DNA from: Duganella dendranthematis
GTDB taxonomy: Bacteria; Pseudomonadota; Gammaproteobacteria; Burkholderiales; Burkholderiaceae_D
Length of the DNA stretch: 64,000 nt
Direction of reading: 5' to 3'
NCBI RefSeq assembly: GCF_012849375.1
Contig: NZ_CP051684.1
Span: 2,914,001-2,978,000, forward strand
The translations under genes were made by a program, and so were the position numbers. The notes beneath the pieces were generated by a model that saw only the letters and a list, made by a program, of their open reading frames with translations, did not search any database and was not told the origin of the DNA. Position 1 is the stretch's first letter. Every line of letters starts with the position of its first letter. This document shows positions 45,337-53,936 of the stretch, in pieces.

Positions 45337-46614
45337 ATGAAACTCTTACCGATCGTTGCACTACTGGCCGCCACGGCCGCGCAAGTCCACGCTCAAACCC
45401 AGGATGCCGGCGCCCTGATCAACGGCATGTATCCGCAACTGGATGCGATTTACAAGGACCTGCACGCGCATCCGGAAATCGCCTTCCATGAAGAGCGCAC
45501 CGCCGCCAGGCTGGCGGCCGAAATGCGCAAGATCGGTTTTGAGGTCACGGAAAAAGTCGGCAAGACCGGCGTGGTGGCGATCTACAAGAATGGCCCCGGC
45601 CCGCTGGTGCTGGTGCGCACCGAGCTGGACGGCTTGCCGATGGATGAGAAATCTGGCCTGCCATACGCCAGCACCAACGGCGCGGCCCACAGCTGCGGCC
45701 ACGACGTCCACATGACGGCTTGGCTGGCCACGGCGCGTACCTTGGTGGCGCTCAAGGCGCAGTGGAAGGGCACGCTGATGTTCATCGGCCAGCCGGCCGA
45801 GGAAACTGTGGCCGGCGCCAAGGCCATGCTGGACGACGGCCTGTTCAAGCGCTTCGGCAAGCCGGACTACGCGTTCGCGCTGCACAGCTGGCCACTGGCC
45901 TACGGCACCATCGGCTACAACAGCGGCGCGGTGTCGTCGAATTCGGATGCGATCGAGATTACCTTCAAGGGCCGCGGCGGTCACGGCTCGGCGCCGGATA
46001 AGGCGCTCGATCCGATCACCATCGCCGCGCGTTTCGTGGTCGATGTGCAGACCGTCATCAGCCGTGAAAAAGATCCGAAGGAATTCGGTGTGGTCACCAT
46101 CGGCGCCATCAACGGCGGCACGGTCGGCAACATCATTCCGGATACGGTGAAAGTGCGCGGCACCATCCGCAGCTACAGCCCGGCGGTGCGCGAGAAGATT
46201 TTGGCCGGCGTGCGCCGCGTCGCCAATGCCTCGTCCGCCATGGCCGACGCGCCGGCGCCGGATGTGCAACTGATCCCCGGCGGCGTCGCCATCGAGAACG
46301 ACGACGCGCTGGTGACGCGCACTGAAGGCGTGCTAAAGAAAGCCTTCGGCGACGCCAACGTCTCGCGCATGCCGGCCATGACGGCCAGCGAGGACTTCTC
46401 GCAATACGTCAACCAGGGCGTGCCGAGCATGTTCTTCTTCACCGGCGTGTACGACCCGAAAGTCGTGGCTGAGGCCGAGCACGGCGGCAAGCCGGTCGCC
46501 TTCAACCACTCGCCGTACTACGCGCCGGTGCCGGAGCCGTCGATCAAGACGGCCGCCCAGGCTATGACGCTGGCGGTGTTGAACGTGATGAGCGCACCAG
46601 TCGCCAAACCATAA
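45337..46614 (+). CDS. Secreted M20-family amidohydrolase
   Basis: A 425-residue metal-dependent amidohydrolase/aminoacylase-like enzyme of the M20D group (hippurate hydrolase-like). A signal peptide (MKLLPIVALLAATAAQVHAQ) implies a periplasmic location. Motifs are LHAHPEIAFHEERT, RTELDGLPMDE, the metal-binding HSCGHDVHM, GQPAEETVAGAKAML and a dimerisation domain (FKGRGGHGSAPDKALDPI). A further metal ligand is in MTASEDFSQY. AAAGGA precedes the ATG. Its 3' end overlaps the convergent DUF3999 gene by 53 bases. The substrate could be N-acyl amino acids or dipeptides; not determined. Confidence 0.88.
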   Translation: MKLLPIVALLAATAAQVHAQTQDAGALINGMYPQLDAIYKDLHAHPEIAFHEERTAARLAAEMRKIGFEVTEKVGKTGVVAIYKNGPGPLVLVRTELDGLPMDEKSGLPYASTNGAAHSCGHDVHMTAWLATARTLVALKAQWKGTLMFIGQPAEETVAGAKAMLDDGLFKRFGKPDYAFALHSWPLAYGTIGYNSGAVSSNSDAIEITFKGRGGHGSAPDKALDPITIAARFVVDVQTVISREKDPKEFGVVTIGAINGGTVGNIIPDTVKVRGTIRSYSPAVREKILAGVRRVANASSAMADAPAPDVQLIPGGVAIENDDALVTRTEGVLKKAFGDANVSRMPAMTASEDFSQYVNQGVPSMFFFTGVYDPKVVAEAEHGGKPVAFNHSPYYAPVPEPSIKTAAQAMTLAVLNVMSAPVAKP

Positions 46615-47974
46615 AGCCCAGCACGGCCACGCCCAGCAGCAGCACGCCCCACAGCAGGATCAGGCGGCGCTGGGCGGCGGTGGCCGCTTCCAACGCGCTG
46701 CTGGCGTCCTGTACGCCGCTGCCCTGTTGCTGCACGGCCGGGCCGGCGCTGACCTGTTCCAATTTCTGAACTTCCGCATCCGAGAAGCCGGGCGCGACTT
46801 GTGACAGGTCGCGCGCCACCGGCGTGGCGCTCGCGCGTCCGACCGCCAGCGTGTACGGCGCGTTGCCGCTGGCGAGGAACACCAGCGTGGCCGGCTGCCA
46901 GTTCAGGCGTAGCGCCGGCTTGAGCGGCGACGGTACGCTGGTGCGCAACACCCACTGCGTGGCATGCACCGGCGGCACGTCGACGTCACCTGAGCTGCGC
47001 ACCTGGTCGCCTTGCAGGATGCGGTAGAAGGTGGAGCTGACCAGCGGATCGAAACGCCAGGTGGCGCCTTGTCCCGCCTGGCGCGCCGGCAATTCGCGGT
47101 AGACGCCCAGCGTGCCGGCCAGCACCGCGTTGTTGTCGCTGAACTGCAAGCCGGCCTTGAGTGGCGCGATGGCGGGCGGCGTGGCGTACAGCAGATCTTG
47201 CGCCTGCCTGCCGGCGGTGGGCTGGATCAGCAATTGATCGGCCGGCAGCGCGGTGCTGATCTGCGTAGGCTGCTCGGCGGTGATGCTGGCGAATTGCAAC
47301 GGTGTGCCGCTGCGCCAGCTCAGGCGCGCGTAGCGGAAGCTGCGGGCGTCGAAGGCCAGGCGATCGTTGGACAGCGTTTGCGCATCCTTGTTGACCAGCC
47401 AGTTCAGCTCGGCCGCGCCGACGGTGTCCCACTGCTTCATGTCGTTGCTGGTTTCCAGCCAGACCTGGGCGCTGTATTCCTGCGTGCCGGCGGGTAGCGT
47501 GAAACGTAGCGCATCGACCGGCAGGCTGGCCGCGTCTTTACCCAAATCCAGCACCAACGCGGCCAGTTGCGACGCGCTAGTCGTGGCGGCGCCGGCTTCG
47601 GGCTTGAGCTTGACCGAGACCAGCCGGCCATCGGTGGTGGTGCTGACGTCCAGATCCAGCCGCGAAGCCGGGCCGGCCGCGCTGGTCAGCGGAAAGATCG
47701 TCAGCGGCCGGTCGCGGTGGCTGATGCGCGCCTCGGCGCCGGGCGTGCGCAGCGCGAACGGTTGCAGCGTGCCACTGGCGTCAAACACGCGCAGGTCGTC
47801 CAGCATCGGCGAACGCGCGTGCAGGTAGACGTCCTTCGGCAGGCGCAGTTGCAGCACGCCTTGTCTGGCGCTGGTGGTCAGTGGCAGCACGTGGGTGTAG
47901 TCCTGCGGTGTGTCGCTGGCGGACGCGGCGGTTACCAGCATGCCGGCACAGGTGGCGATCAGGATTTTCTTCAT
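46562..47974 (-). CDS. DUF3999-family protein
   Basis: A 470-residue protein with a signal peptide (MKKILIATCAGMLVTAASAS), a long beta-rich periplasmic part (discoidin-like alternation such as FRYARLSWRSGTPLQFASI) and one membrane helix near the C-terminus (LILLWGVLLLGVAVLGFMVWRLV) with a short basic tail. This layout, and its position directly behind a DUF2339 gene with an ATGA overlap, match the DUF3999 family. The longer open frame reaching 48211 is inside the DUF2339 gene. Function unknown; it probably forms a membrane complex with the DUF2339 protein (inference from coupling). Confidence 0.8.
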   Translation of the reverse strand: MKKILIATCAGMLVTAASASDTPQDYTHVLPLTTSARQGVLQLRLPKDVYLHARSPMLDDLRVFDASGTLQPFALRTPGAEARISHRDRPLTIFPLTSAAGPASRLDLDVSTTTDGRLVSVKLKPEAGAATTSASQLAALVLDLGKDAASLPVDALRFTLPAGTQEYSAQVWLETSNDMKQWDTVGAAELNWLVNKDAQTLSNDRLAFDARSFRYARLSWRSGTPLQFASITAEQPTQISTALPADQLLIQPTAGRQAQDLLYATPPAIAPLKAGLQFSDNNAVLAGTLGVYRELPARQAGQGATWRFDPLVSSTFYRILQGDQVRSSGDVDVPPVHATQWVLRTSVPSPLKPALRLNWQPATLVFLASGNAPYTLAVGRASATPVARDLSQVAPGFSDAEVQKLEQVSAGPAVQQQGSGVQDASSALEAATAAQRRLILLWGVLLLGVAVLGFMVWRLVRSSRSTPPAS

Positions 47975-50900
47975 GCGGTCTCCGCTTTGGGTTCGGTTTG
48001 CGTGGGGTAGGGCGCCAGGTAGCCGATGCCGACCATCAGTGCGCCAACGCCGAGGAAGGAGACGATGCGTTCGACACCGCCGACATTCGACAAGTCCACC
48101 AGGAACAGCTTGGCCACCACCAGTGCCAGCAGCGCCGCGCCGGCGATCCAGACGCTGCGCAGGTTGCGGCGCGCCGCAAAGCGCATCAGCAATAGCGCGG
48201 TGATGCTCCACACCAGCGACAGCATGGCCTGCACGAATTGCGACGCGAACATGGCGTTGAAATCATACGGGATGTCCATGTAGTTCGATACCGTGCGCAG
48301 CAGCGCCAGGTTGAACCAGCCATAGGCAACCAAGGCGCCGGCCAGCGCCAGTGGCCATTTTTCCAGCAGCGGCTTGCGTGGAACTTCGGCCGCCGGCGCT
48401 TGTTGCAGCAGGCGGTAGCAGCTCCAGGCCAGCAGCAGCGCGAAGCAGGTGGTCAGGTCCAATGGATTGATCAGCGGTATGTAGGGCAGGGGCGCCATGG
48501 CGCCGTTCTGCGACAGGTTCCACACCGCCACCAGCAGCAAGGCCCAGCCGCAGGCCAGCGGTATCAGCCAGCGTTGATACCAGGCGCTGATCGGCGCGGT
48601 GGGCCAGGCATCGCGGCGGCTACGTTGCATCAGCCAGCCGATGGCGCCCATCATCAACCAGGCTGGAATAAAGCGTGCCCAGCTGGCGCTGGTTTCCCAT
48701 CCGGCCTCGGCCAGCAGTTGCGCTTCGGCGCTGTCGGCGCCGTTTAGCCAGCGTGTGATCCAGATTGCGGCGACTGGCCAGATCATCAGCCACAGGCCGC
48801 CGGTGCGCAAAGTGTGCAGCAGGCGCAGCGGCACTGCGCCGAGCGGCCAGCCGTTGGCCGGCCATGCGCGCAGCATCCATTCGTTGGCCAGCCACAGCGC
48901 GGCGTAGGCCAGCCACAGCGAGGCGCGCGGCAGGTGTGCATCGAGGTAGAGCCGCGCCAGCAGACCGGCGGTGGTGACGGCCAATCCGATCCAGGCCGGC
49001 GTCGCCAGCATGCGCAGCGACGGCCATTGCAGGCGGCGCGCCAGGAGCGTGGCCGGAATGGCGCTGGCGGCCACCAGCATGCCGTAGACGGCCATGGCCA
49101 TCACATCGGCGCCGTACCAGGTGTCCTGGCCGAGCAGCACATAGCGCACGGCCAGCCAGCCGGCCAGATCGGGTGCGGTCATGATGTACCACCACAGGCC
49201 GCCCCACAGCATGGTGATGCGCGACAGCGCGAAGTTGACGGTACCCGGTGTGGCGCCATCGTTGCGCATCAGTGACCAGCTACTGAACAGCGCGCCGGCG
49301 CAAATCAGCAGCGCGCCGAGGACTGGCTTGTCGAACAGGCTCGGCGAGATATTGCCCCAGTCCCATTGCTGTATCGCCAGCGTGGCCAGCATGATGCCAG
49401 CCACGCCTTGCGCCACCAAAGCGAGCGCGCTGGCCAGCCGCCATTGCATCTTGCTGGCGATGAAGTACAGCACCATGGCTGCCAGCAACGCGCTGATCAC
49501 CAGTAGGTTGGCCTGCGCCACGCCGTCGGTGCGCAGGAAGATTTCGGTCCACGCGCCGGCGATCAGCCAGACCGAGGCGAACGCCAGGAACGCCGACGCC
49601 AGCAGGGTGAACAGCTTATTGCTGCGTTCGTCCTGCGCGCGGAAGCGGGTCGCCATCAGGAAGGCAGTGATGGCGAGCAGCAGGAAGCCGAGCCAGACAT
49701 TGGATTCCATCGCCTTCTCCGCCGACAGGCCGGTGACGGTGCCGAAGAACGAAACCCAGGCACCGGCTTGCACCAGCAGGCCGAACATCCACGCCAGTTT
49801 TTGTTTCTGGCGCAGGCCGATCCAGACGATGCCGGCGCCTTCCAGCGCCCACGCAGCGGACGTCCAGCGGCCGTCGAGCGCGAAGGGAATCGCCAGCGTG
49901 CCGAACACCACGCCCAGCGCCAGGAAGGCGTCCGACAGCAGCGCCAGCGTTGGACGGCGGCGCAGCACGGTGGTCAGGCCGATGTAGAACAGGCCCAGCG
50001 CCAGCGCCGAGAAGGCGATGCCGAACGGCATGTCCTTCACCAGGCTGAACTGCAAGCCGAAGCCCAGCATCGGCGTGCCGAACACCAGCGTGCCGTCGAC
50101 ATAGCTTTTCAGCTTGACCGCCTGCTGGCGCGCATACGCCAGCGGGATCGAGACATAGAAGGCGAAGAACAGCAGCAGGAACAACTGCACCGACAGGTAA
50201 TTCTCCGGCGTGTATCGCAGCACGCCCCACGCGGTGGCGATAGCGAAAGTGAAGAAGAAGCCCAGCAGATTAAGCGGCCGCCACGAGCGGTACAGCGCCA
50301 GATACAGCACGCCGGCATTCAGCAGCGCGTAGTAGCTGAACAGGCCGATGTGGCTGCCGCCACCGCTGGAGGCCATGATCGGCGCCGCAAAGCCGCCGAC
50401 GATGCCGAAGATGGCCAGCCACATCGCGTCTTGCAGCACGGCCAGCAGGCAGGTGAAGACGGTCAGTACCAGCAGCAGCGCGAAGGCCATGCCGCCGGGG
50501 ATCAGATGGTAAAGGCGAAAGGCGCCGAAGGTGACCAGCATCAGCACGCCGAGCGCGGCGCCTTGCACCGGTAGGCTGATGGCGGGACGGCTCAGGCGGA
50601 TACGCCAGCCCCAGGCCAGCAGCGCGATGTCGGCCAGCACGATGCCGGCCAGGCGCAACTCAATTGGCACGCTGACGCGGGCGGCGGTGTACTTGAGCAG
50701 GAAGCTGACGCCGATGAACAGGATCAGCAAGCCCAGCTTGGCAACCAGGTTGCCGCCAAATAGCCAGGCTTTGGCGGCCAGCAGCCATTTGGGTGGTTGG
50801 CTTGGCGGTGGGGCAGGGCGCGATGGTGCGGTCGAGGATGCGGATGCGTCGGTACCGGCGCCGGCGCTAGCAGCGTTCGCGGTCGTGCCAGTGTCGGCTT

Positions 50901-51330
50901 GAGCGTCAGACAGCGTGGAGCGCAACGCCGCGGCAGATTCGAAAGTGGCAGAGCCTGCCACGTCGGCAGATGCGGCAGCCACGGCCGGCTGCGCGGCACG
51001 CAATGGCGTGGTCGGATCGAAAGCGGCGATATCGGCGGCTGTGGCAGGTGGAGCGGCGCGCGGCGGCGCAACTGGTTCGGTTGCTGGCGGCGGTGTAGGC
51101 GACTTGGCAGCCCAGCTCTGCGCGTAGGACGCGGCAGGCGCCGCTGCGGGCGCACTGGCATCCGCCCTCGCGGTTTGCGGTCGAACTACTGCCGCCACCA
51201 CCGTCTCCCGCAACTCGGCCAGCTGGCGCTGAAGATCAGCCGCCAGCTTCTTCGCCTGACGCGCCTCGCTACGCGCCCGCCAGGCTACACTCAGCGTGAA
51301 TACGCCAAAGATAAACAAAAGGAATTCCAT
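47971..51330 (-). CDS. DUF2339 giant multi-spanning membrane protein
   Basis: A 1119-residue protein. A short N-terminal membrane segment (MEFLLFIFGVFTLSVAW) is followed by a coiled coil (ARSEARQAKKLAADLQRQLAEL), then about 120 residues of Ala/Pro/Thr-rich sequence. From about residue 190 onward almost continuous hydrophobic helices run to the end (probably more than 25), beginning with LVAKLGLLILFIGVSFLLKY, the family signature. ATG 51330 has GAGGGAG upstream. The upstream spacer carries a perfect 11-bp inverted repeat. DUF2339 proteins are widespread but uncharacterised; a role in cell-envelope or glycan transport is only a guess. Confidence 0.85.
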   Translation of the reverse strand: MEFLLFIFGVFTLSVAWRARSEARQAKKLAADLQRQLAELRETVVAAVVRPQTARADASAPAAAPAASYAQSWAAKSPTPPPATEPVAPPRAAPPATAADIAAFDPTTPLRAAQPAVAAASADVAGSATFESAAALRSTLSDAQADTGTTANAASAGAGTDASASSTAPSRPAPPPSQPPKWLLAAKAWLFGGNLVAKLGLLILFIGVSFLLKYTAARVSVPIELRLAGIVLADIALLAWGWRIRLSRPAISLPVQGAALGVLMLVTFGAFRLYHLIPGGMAFALLLVLTVFTCLLAVLQDAMWLAIFGIVGGFAAPIMASSGGGSHIGLFSYYALLNAGVLYLALYRSWRPLNLLGFFFTFAIATAWGVLRYTPENYLSVQLFLLLFFAFYVSIPLAYARQQAVKLKSYVDGTLVFGTPMLGFGLQFSLVKDMPFGIAFSALALGLFYIGLTTVLRRRPTLALLSDAFLALGVVFGTLAIPFALDGRWTSAAWALEGAGIVWIGLRQKQKLAWMFGLLVQAGAWVSFFGTVTGLSAEKAMESNVWLGFLLLAITAFLMATRFRAQDERSNKLFTLLASAFLAFASVWLIAGAWTEIFLRTDGVAQANLLVISALLAAMVLYFIASKMQWRLASALALVAQGVAGIMLATLAIQQWDWGNISPSLFDKPVLGALLICAGALFSSWSLMRNDGATPGTVNFALSRITMLWGGLWWYIMTAPDLAGWLAVRYVLLGQDTWYGADVMAMAVYGMLVAASAIPATLLARRLQWPSLRMLATPAWIGLAVTTAGLLARLYLDAHLPRASLWLAYAALWLANEWMLRAWPANGWPLGAVPLRLLHTLRTGGLWLMIWPVAAIWITRWLNGADSAEAQLLAEAGWETSASWARFIPAWLMMGAIGWLMQRSRRDAWPTAPISAWYQRWLIPLACGWALLLVAVWNLSQNGAMAPLPYIPLINPLDLTTCFALLLAWSCYRLLQQAPAAEVPRKPLLEKWPLALAGALVAYGWFNLALLRTVSNYMDIPYDFNAMFASQFVQAMLSLVWSITALLLMRFAARRNLRSVWIAGAALLALVVAKLFLVDLSNVGGVERIVSFLGVGALMVGIGYLAPYPTQTEPKAETA

Positions 51331-51346
51331 CGACAGGCTCCCTCGT

Positions 51347-51382
51347 GACAATATTGCAATGTATCATATTGGCAATATTGTC
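51347..51382. promoter_or_regulatory. Perfect 11-bp inverted repeat upstream of DUF2339
   Basis: GACAATATTGC (51347-51357) and GCAATATTGTC (51372-51382) are exact inverted copies with a 14-base AT-rich spacer, so centres lie 25 bases apart. Each arm contains the palindrome CAATATTG. The element ends 17 bases before the DUF2339 start codon on the minus strand. The size and symmetry suggest a dimeric regulator site overlapping the promoter or leader. Confidence 0.65.
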
Positions 51383-51410
51383 TCAATCGAACCCGTCAAT
51401 ACGCGCGCGC

Positions 51411-53225
51411 CTATTTTGTGCTGGTAATCCAGCGATCAACGCGCTGTTCCAGGATTGGCAGCGGCAGTGTGCCGTCGCCAATCACCACCTCGTGGAATTT
51501 CTGATAGCTGAACTTGTCGCCCAGCGCCTGCTGCGCACGCGCCCGCAATTCCAGAATCTTCAGCGAACCGATCTTGTAGCTCAGCGCCTGCCCCGGCCAC
51601 ACCATGTAACGCTCGATCTGGTTGCGCGCACGTGCCTCCGGCCAGCCCAGCGTCTCGGCCAGATAGCTGATTGCCTGCTCACGCGACCAGCCCTTGGCGT
51701 GCATGCCGGTATCCACCACCAGCCGCGCGGCGCGCAGCATCTCCGCATTCAGATGGCCGTAGTAGGCCACCGGATCGTCGTACAGGCCCAGCTCCTTGCC
51801 CAGCGTTTCCGAATACAAGGCCCAGCCTTCGGTGTAGGCCGCGCTGTTCTGGTTCTCGGTGCTGAACTTGCGGAAGTCCGGCAGGTCCAACTCCTTCAAC
51901 AGCGCCGCGTGCAGATGGTGGCCCGGCACGCCTTCGTGCAGGAACAGGCTGACCATATCGACGCGGCTGTACTTCTTCGGATCGTTGACCACCGGCCAGA
52001 ACACGCCGGGATGCGAACCGTCGGCGGCCGGCGGCGTGTAGTGGTCGGAGGCGGTGGCGCGCGTCAGCTCGGGCTCCAGATGCAGTTCCAGCTTCGCTTT
52101 CGGAATCAGGCTGAAGTAGGTCGGCAGCTTGGCCTGCACTTGTGCGTAGATGGCGCGGTAGGCGTCCAGCACCTGCTCGTCGGTGGTGAAGATGTTGAAC
52201 TTGGTCTGTGCGCCGACCCATTGCGGCAACTGCTTCTCCGGGCCGTCATAACCCAGCTTGGGACCGAGCACGGTCAACTGCTGCTGAATGCGCGCCACTT
52301 CCTTCAGGCCCAGCGCGTGCACCTCGTCCGGCGTCAGCGGCAGGTTGGTGCTGTCCTTGATGTGGGCCGCGTACCAGGCCGCGCCGTTCGGCATCGCGCT
52401 CCAGCCCGTACTGTTGCGGCTGGCTGGCAGGTATTCGTTTTGCAGGAAGTTGACCAGGCGTGTCAGCGCCGGCGCGATGCCGCTACTTACTGCCTTCAGG
52501 TAGGCGGCGGTGAGCTGCTTTTTATCGGCGTCGGAGAAGCTGGCCGGGAAACGCGTCACCGGCGAATAGTAGATGCTGGCTTCCGGCGTGGCGGCGCGCA
52601 GGTTCTGGAACTGCGGCAGCATGGCGACCGTGATCGCCTTCGGCTGCACGATGCCGCTGCGCATGCCTTCCTTCATGTTGGCGATAGCCTGGTCTATCCA
52701 TGCCGGCAACTGGTTCAGGCGGCTCAGATAGGCCTGGTATTGCTTGACCGTCTCCAGCGGTTGCGAACCGGTGCCGCCGGCGTAGTTGGCCAGCGTGCTG
52801 GGAACATTGTCGAACTGGTTCAGCGGCAGCAGATGGTCGGGGAAGGACTCCAGCTGCAACGCGTTGTTGAGTTCATAGCTCAGCAGATCGTAGGTCAGCT
52901 GATCCTGCGCGCCAAGCTGATCGCGATGGACAGCCATCAACTGCTTTTGCATCGTGCGGTACAGCGTGAACTGGGCGGCGCGCACCTTGGGCGAAATCGC
53001 CAGGCCGATTTGATCGTCATAGCGGCTATCGCCGTTGGCGGTGCCGAACAGCAGCGGATCGAACTTGCAGCGCGCCGTATGGAACGCCGCCGCGATCTTC
53101 GCCAGCTGCTTCTGCGCCTGGCTGGCCTTGACCACCGCCGCCGTGCTCTTCGCCTGCACCGGCAAGGTATACACGCCCGCCAGCATCAGGCTGGCAAGCA
53201 GAACGGAAGTACGCAGACGAGACAT
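51411..53225 (-). CDS. DUF885-family secreted putative metallopeptidase
   Basis: A 604-residue protein with signal peptide (MSRLRTSVLLASLMLAGVYTLPVQA). The DUF885 signature HEGVPGHH (430-437) and the downstream NSAAYTEGWALYSE block, a histidine/glutamate arrangement like a zinc peptidase, are present. The family is thought to hold carboxypeptidase-like enzymes, but this is weakly documented. It lies 80 bases upstream of the DUF2339 gene in the same direction, with the inverted repeat between, so separate control is likely. Confidence 0.82.
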   Translation of the reverse strand: MSRLRTSVLLASLMLAGVYTLPVQAKSTAAVVKASQAQKQLAKIAAAFHTARCKFDPLLFGTANGDSRYDDQIGLAISPKVRAAQFTLYRTMQKQLMAVHRDQLGAQDQLTYDLLSYELNNALQLESFPDHLLPLNQFDNVPSTLANYAGGTGSQPLETVKQYQAYLSRLNQLPAWIDQAIANMKEGMRSGIVQPKAITVAMLPQFQNLRAATPEASIYYSPVTRFPASFSDADKKQLTAAYLKAVSSGIAPALTRLVNFLQNEYLPASRNSTGWSAMPNGAAWYAAHIKDSTNLPLTPDEVHALGLKEVARIQQQLTVLGPKLGYDGPEKQLPQWVGAQTKFNIFTTDEQVLDAYRAIYAQVQAKLPTYFSLIPKAKLELHLEPELTRATASDHYTPPAADGSHPGVFWPVVNDPKKYSRVDMVSLFLHEGVPGHHLHAALLKELDLPDFRKFSTENQNSAAYTEGWALYSETLGKELGLYDDPVAYYGHLNAEMLRAARLVVDTGMHAKGWSREQAISYLAETLGWPEARARNQIERYMVWPGQALSYKIGSLKILELRARAQQALGDKFSYQKFHEVVIGDGTLPLPILEQRVDRWITSTK

Positions 53226-53313
53226 AGTTTTTCCTGAGATGGGTGATGGCGAAAGAGTCTAGCACCAAACAAGGCTCTGCCAATAGCTCTGCGTAAGCAC
53301 AACAAGGTCACGC

Positions 53314-53335
53314 GTCACAAGAGCTATCTTGTGAC
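53314..53335. promoter_or_regulatory. Candidate operator of the toxin-antitoxin pair
   Basis: GTCACAAGA, GCTA, TCTTGTGAC is a perfect 9-bp inverted repeat with a 4-base spacer, about 30 bases before the toxin start. Antitoxins of this kind usually repress their own operon by binding such palindromes. Confidence 0.7.
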
Positions 53336-53364
53336 AGTTTAAAAGCTAAAATGAGATGCGAACT

Positions 53365-53676
53365 ATGGAGCTGATTCGATATCGGACAGATCATGGCCAA
53401 GAGCCGTTTTCTGACTGGTTAATCGGTTTGAAAGATGTGTCCGCCCAAGCGCGCATACGTGCAAGATTGCGTCAGCTAGAGGCCGGAAACTGTCGCGCTG
53501 TGGGCGGTGGCGTGACAGAATTGCGCATCCATCTTGGTCCGGGCTATCGAGTGTACTTTGGTAGACACGGCGCTCTAATAGTCCTATTGCTGAGTGGCGG
53601 TACTAAAAAGACGCAAATATCAGACATCGTTCAAGCGAAAACGCATTGGCGGAACTGGAAGGAGGCGCAATTATGA
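53365..53676 (+). CDS. RelE/ParE-superfamily (HigB-like) toxin
   Basis: A 103-residue small basic protein of the addiction-module killer type. Key stretches are PFSDWLIGLKDVSAQARIRARLRQLEAGNC, VTELRIHLGPGYRVYF and LIVLLLSGGTKKTQ, matching the family order helix-helix-beta with the conserved ELRIHxGPGYRVYF. Known members are ribosome-dependent mRNA interferases. ATG 53365 is chosen; ATG 53356 would add three residues. The stop overlaps the antitoxin start (ATGA). GC content is visibly lower than in the flanks, consistent with acquisition by transfer. Confidence 0.85.
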   Translation: MELIRYRTDHGQEPFSDWLIGLKDVSAQARIRARLRQLEAGNCRAVGGGVTELRIHLGPGYRVYFGRHGALIVLLLSGGTKKTQISDIVQAKTHWRNWKEAQL

Positions 53677-53936
53677 GCCGTAAGCTGAACAACAGCGTAT
53701 CCCATGACGAGCGTGAGATCGAAGAATTGAAATCAGACCCGGGGCTTGCAACGGCTTATTTACAAATTGCCATGAAGGCGTTGGATGATGCGTCCGGGCG
53801 AAGTGGCGGACTTATTATGCTGCGCGCAATCGCTGCAGCATATGACGATGGATTGGATGAGTTGGCCGAGCGCGCAGGCGTTAACCGTGAAGCGCTCCAT
53901 TGCGCGCTTCTGCCTGAACAGCAAGCAGTTAAGTGA
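53673..53936 (+). CDS. HTH antitoxin of the toxin-antitoxin pair
   Basis: An 87-residue partner of the preceding toxin in toxin-first order. A strong GGAGG ribosome site lies 8 bases before the ATG, inside the toxin gene. The C-terminal helix-turn-helix (LDELAERAGVNREALHCALL) and the N-terminal LKSDPGLATAYLQIAMKAL match the putative addiction-module antidote family. It would neutralise the toxin and bind the palindrome at 53314. Its end overlaps the convergent thioesterase gene by 8 bases. Confidence 0.85.
   Translation: MSRKLNNSVSHDEREIEELKSDPGLATAYLQIAMKALDDASGRSGGLIMLRAIAAAYDDGLDELAERAGVNREALHCALLPEQQAVK

Noticed and set aside
51345..53237. A 630-codon plus-strand frame opposite the DUF885 gene
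   Set aside because: The minus-strand protein has a signal peptide and the HEGVPGHH signature; the opposite frame shows none.
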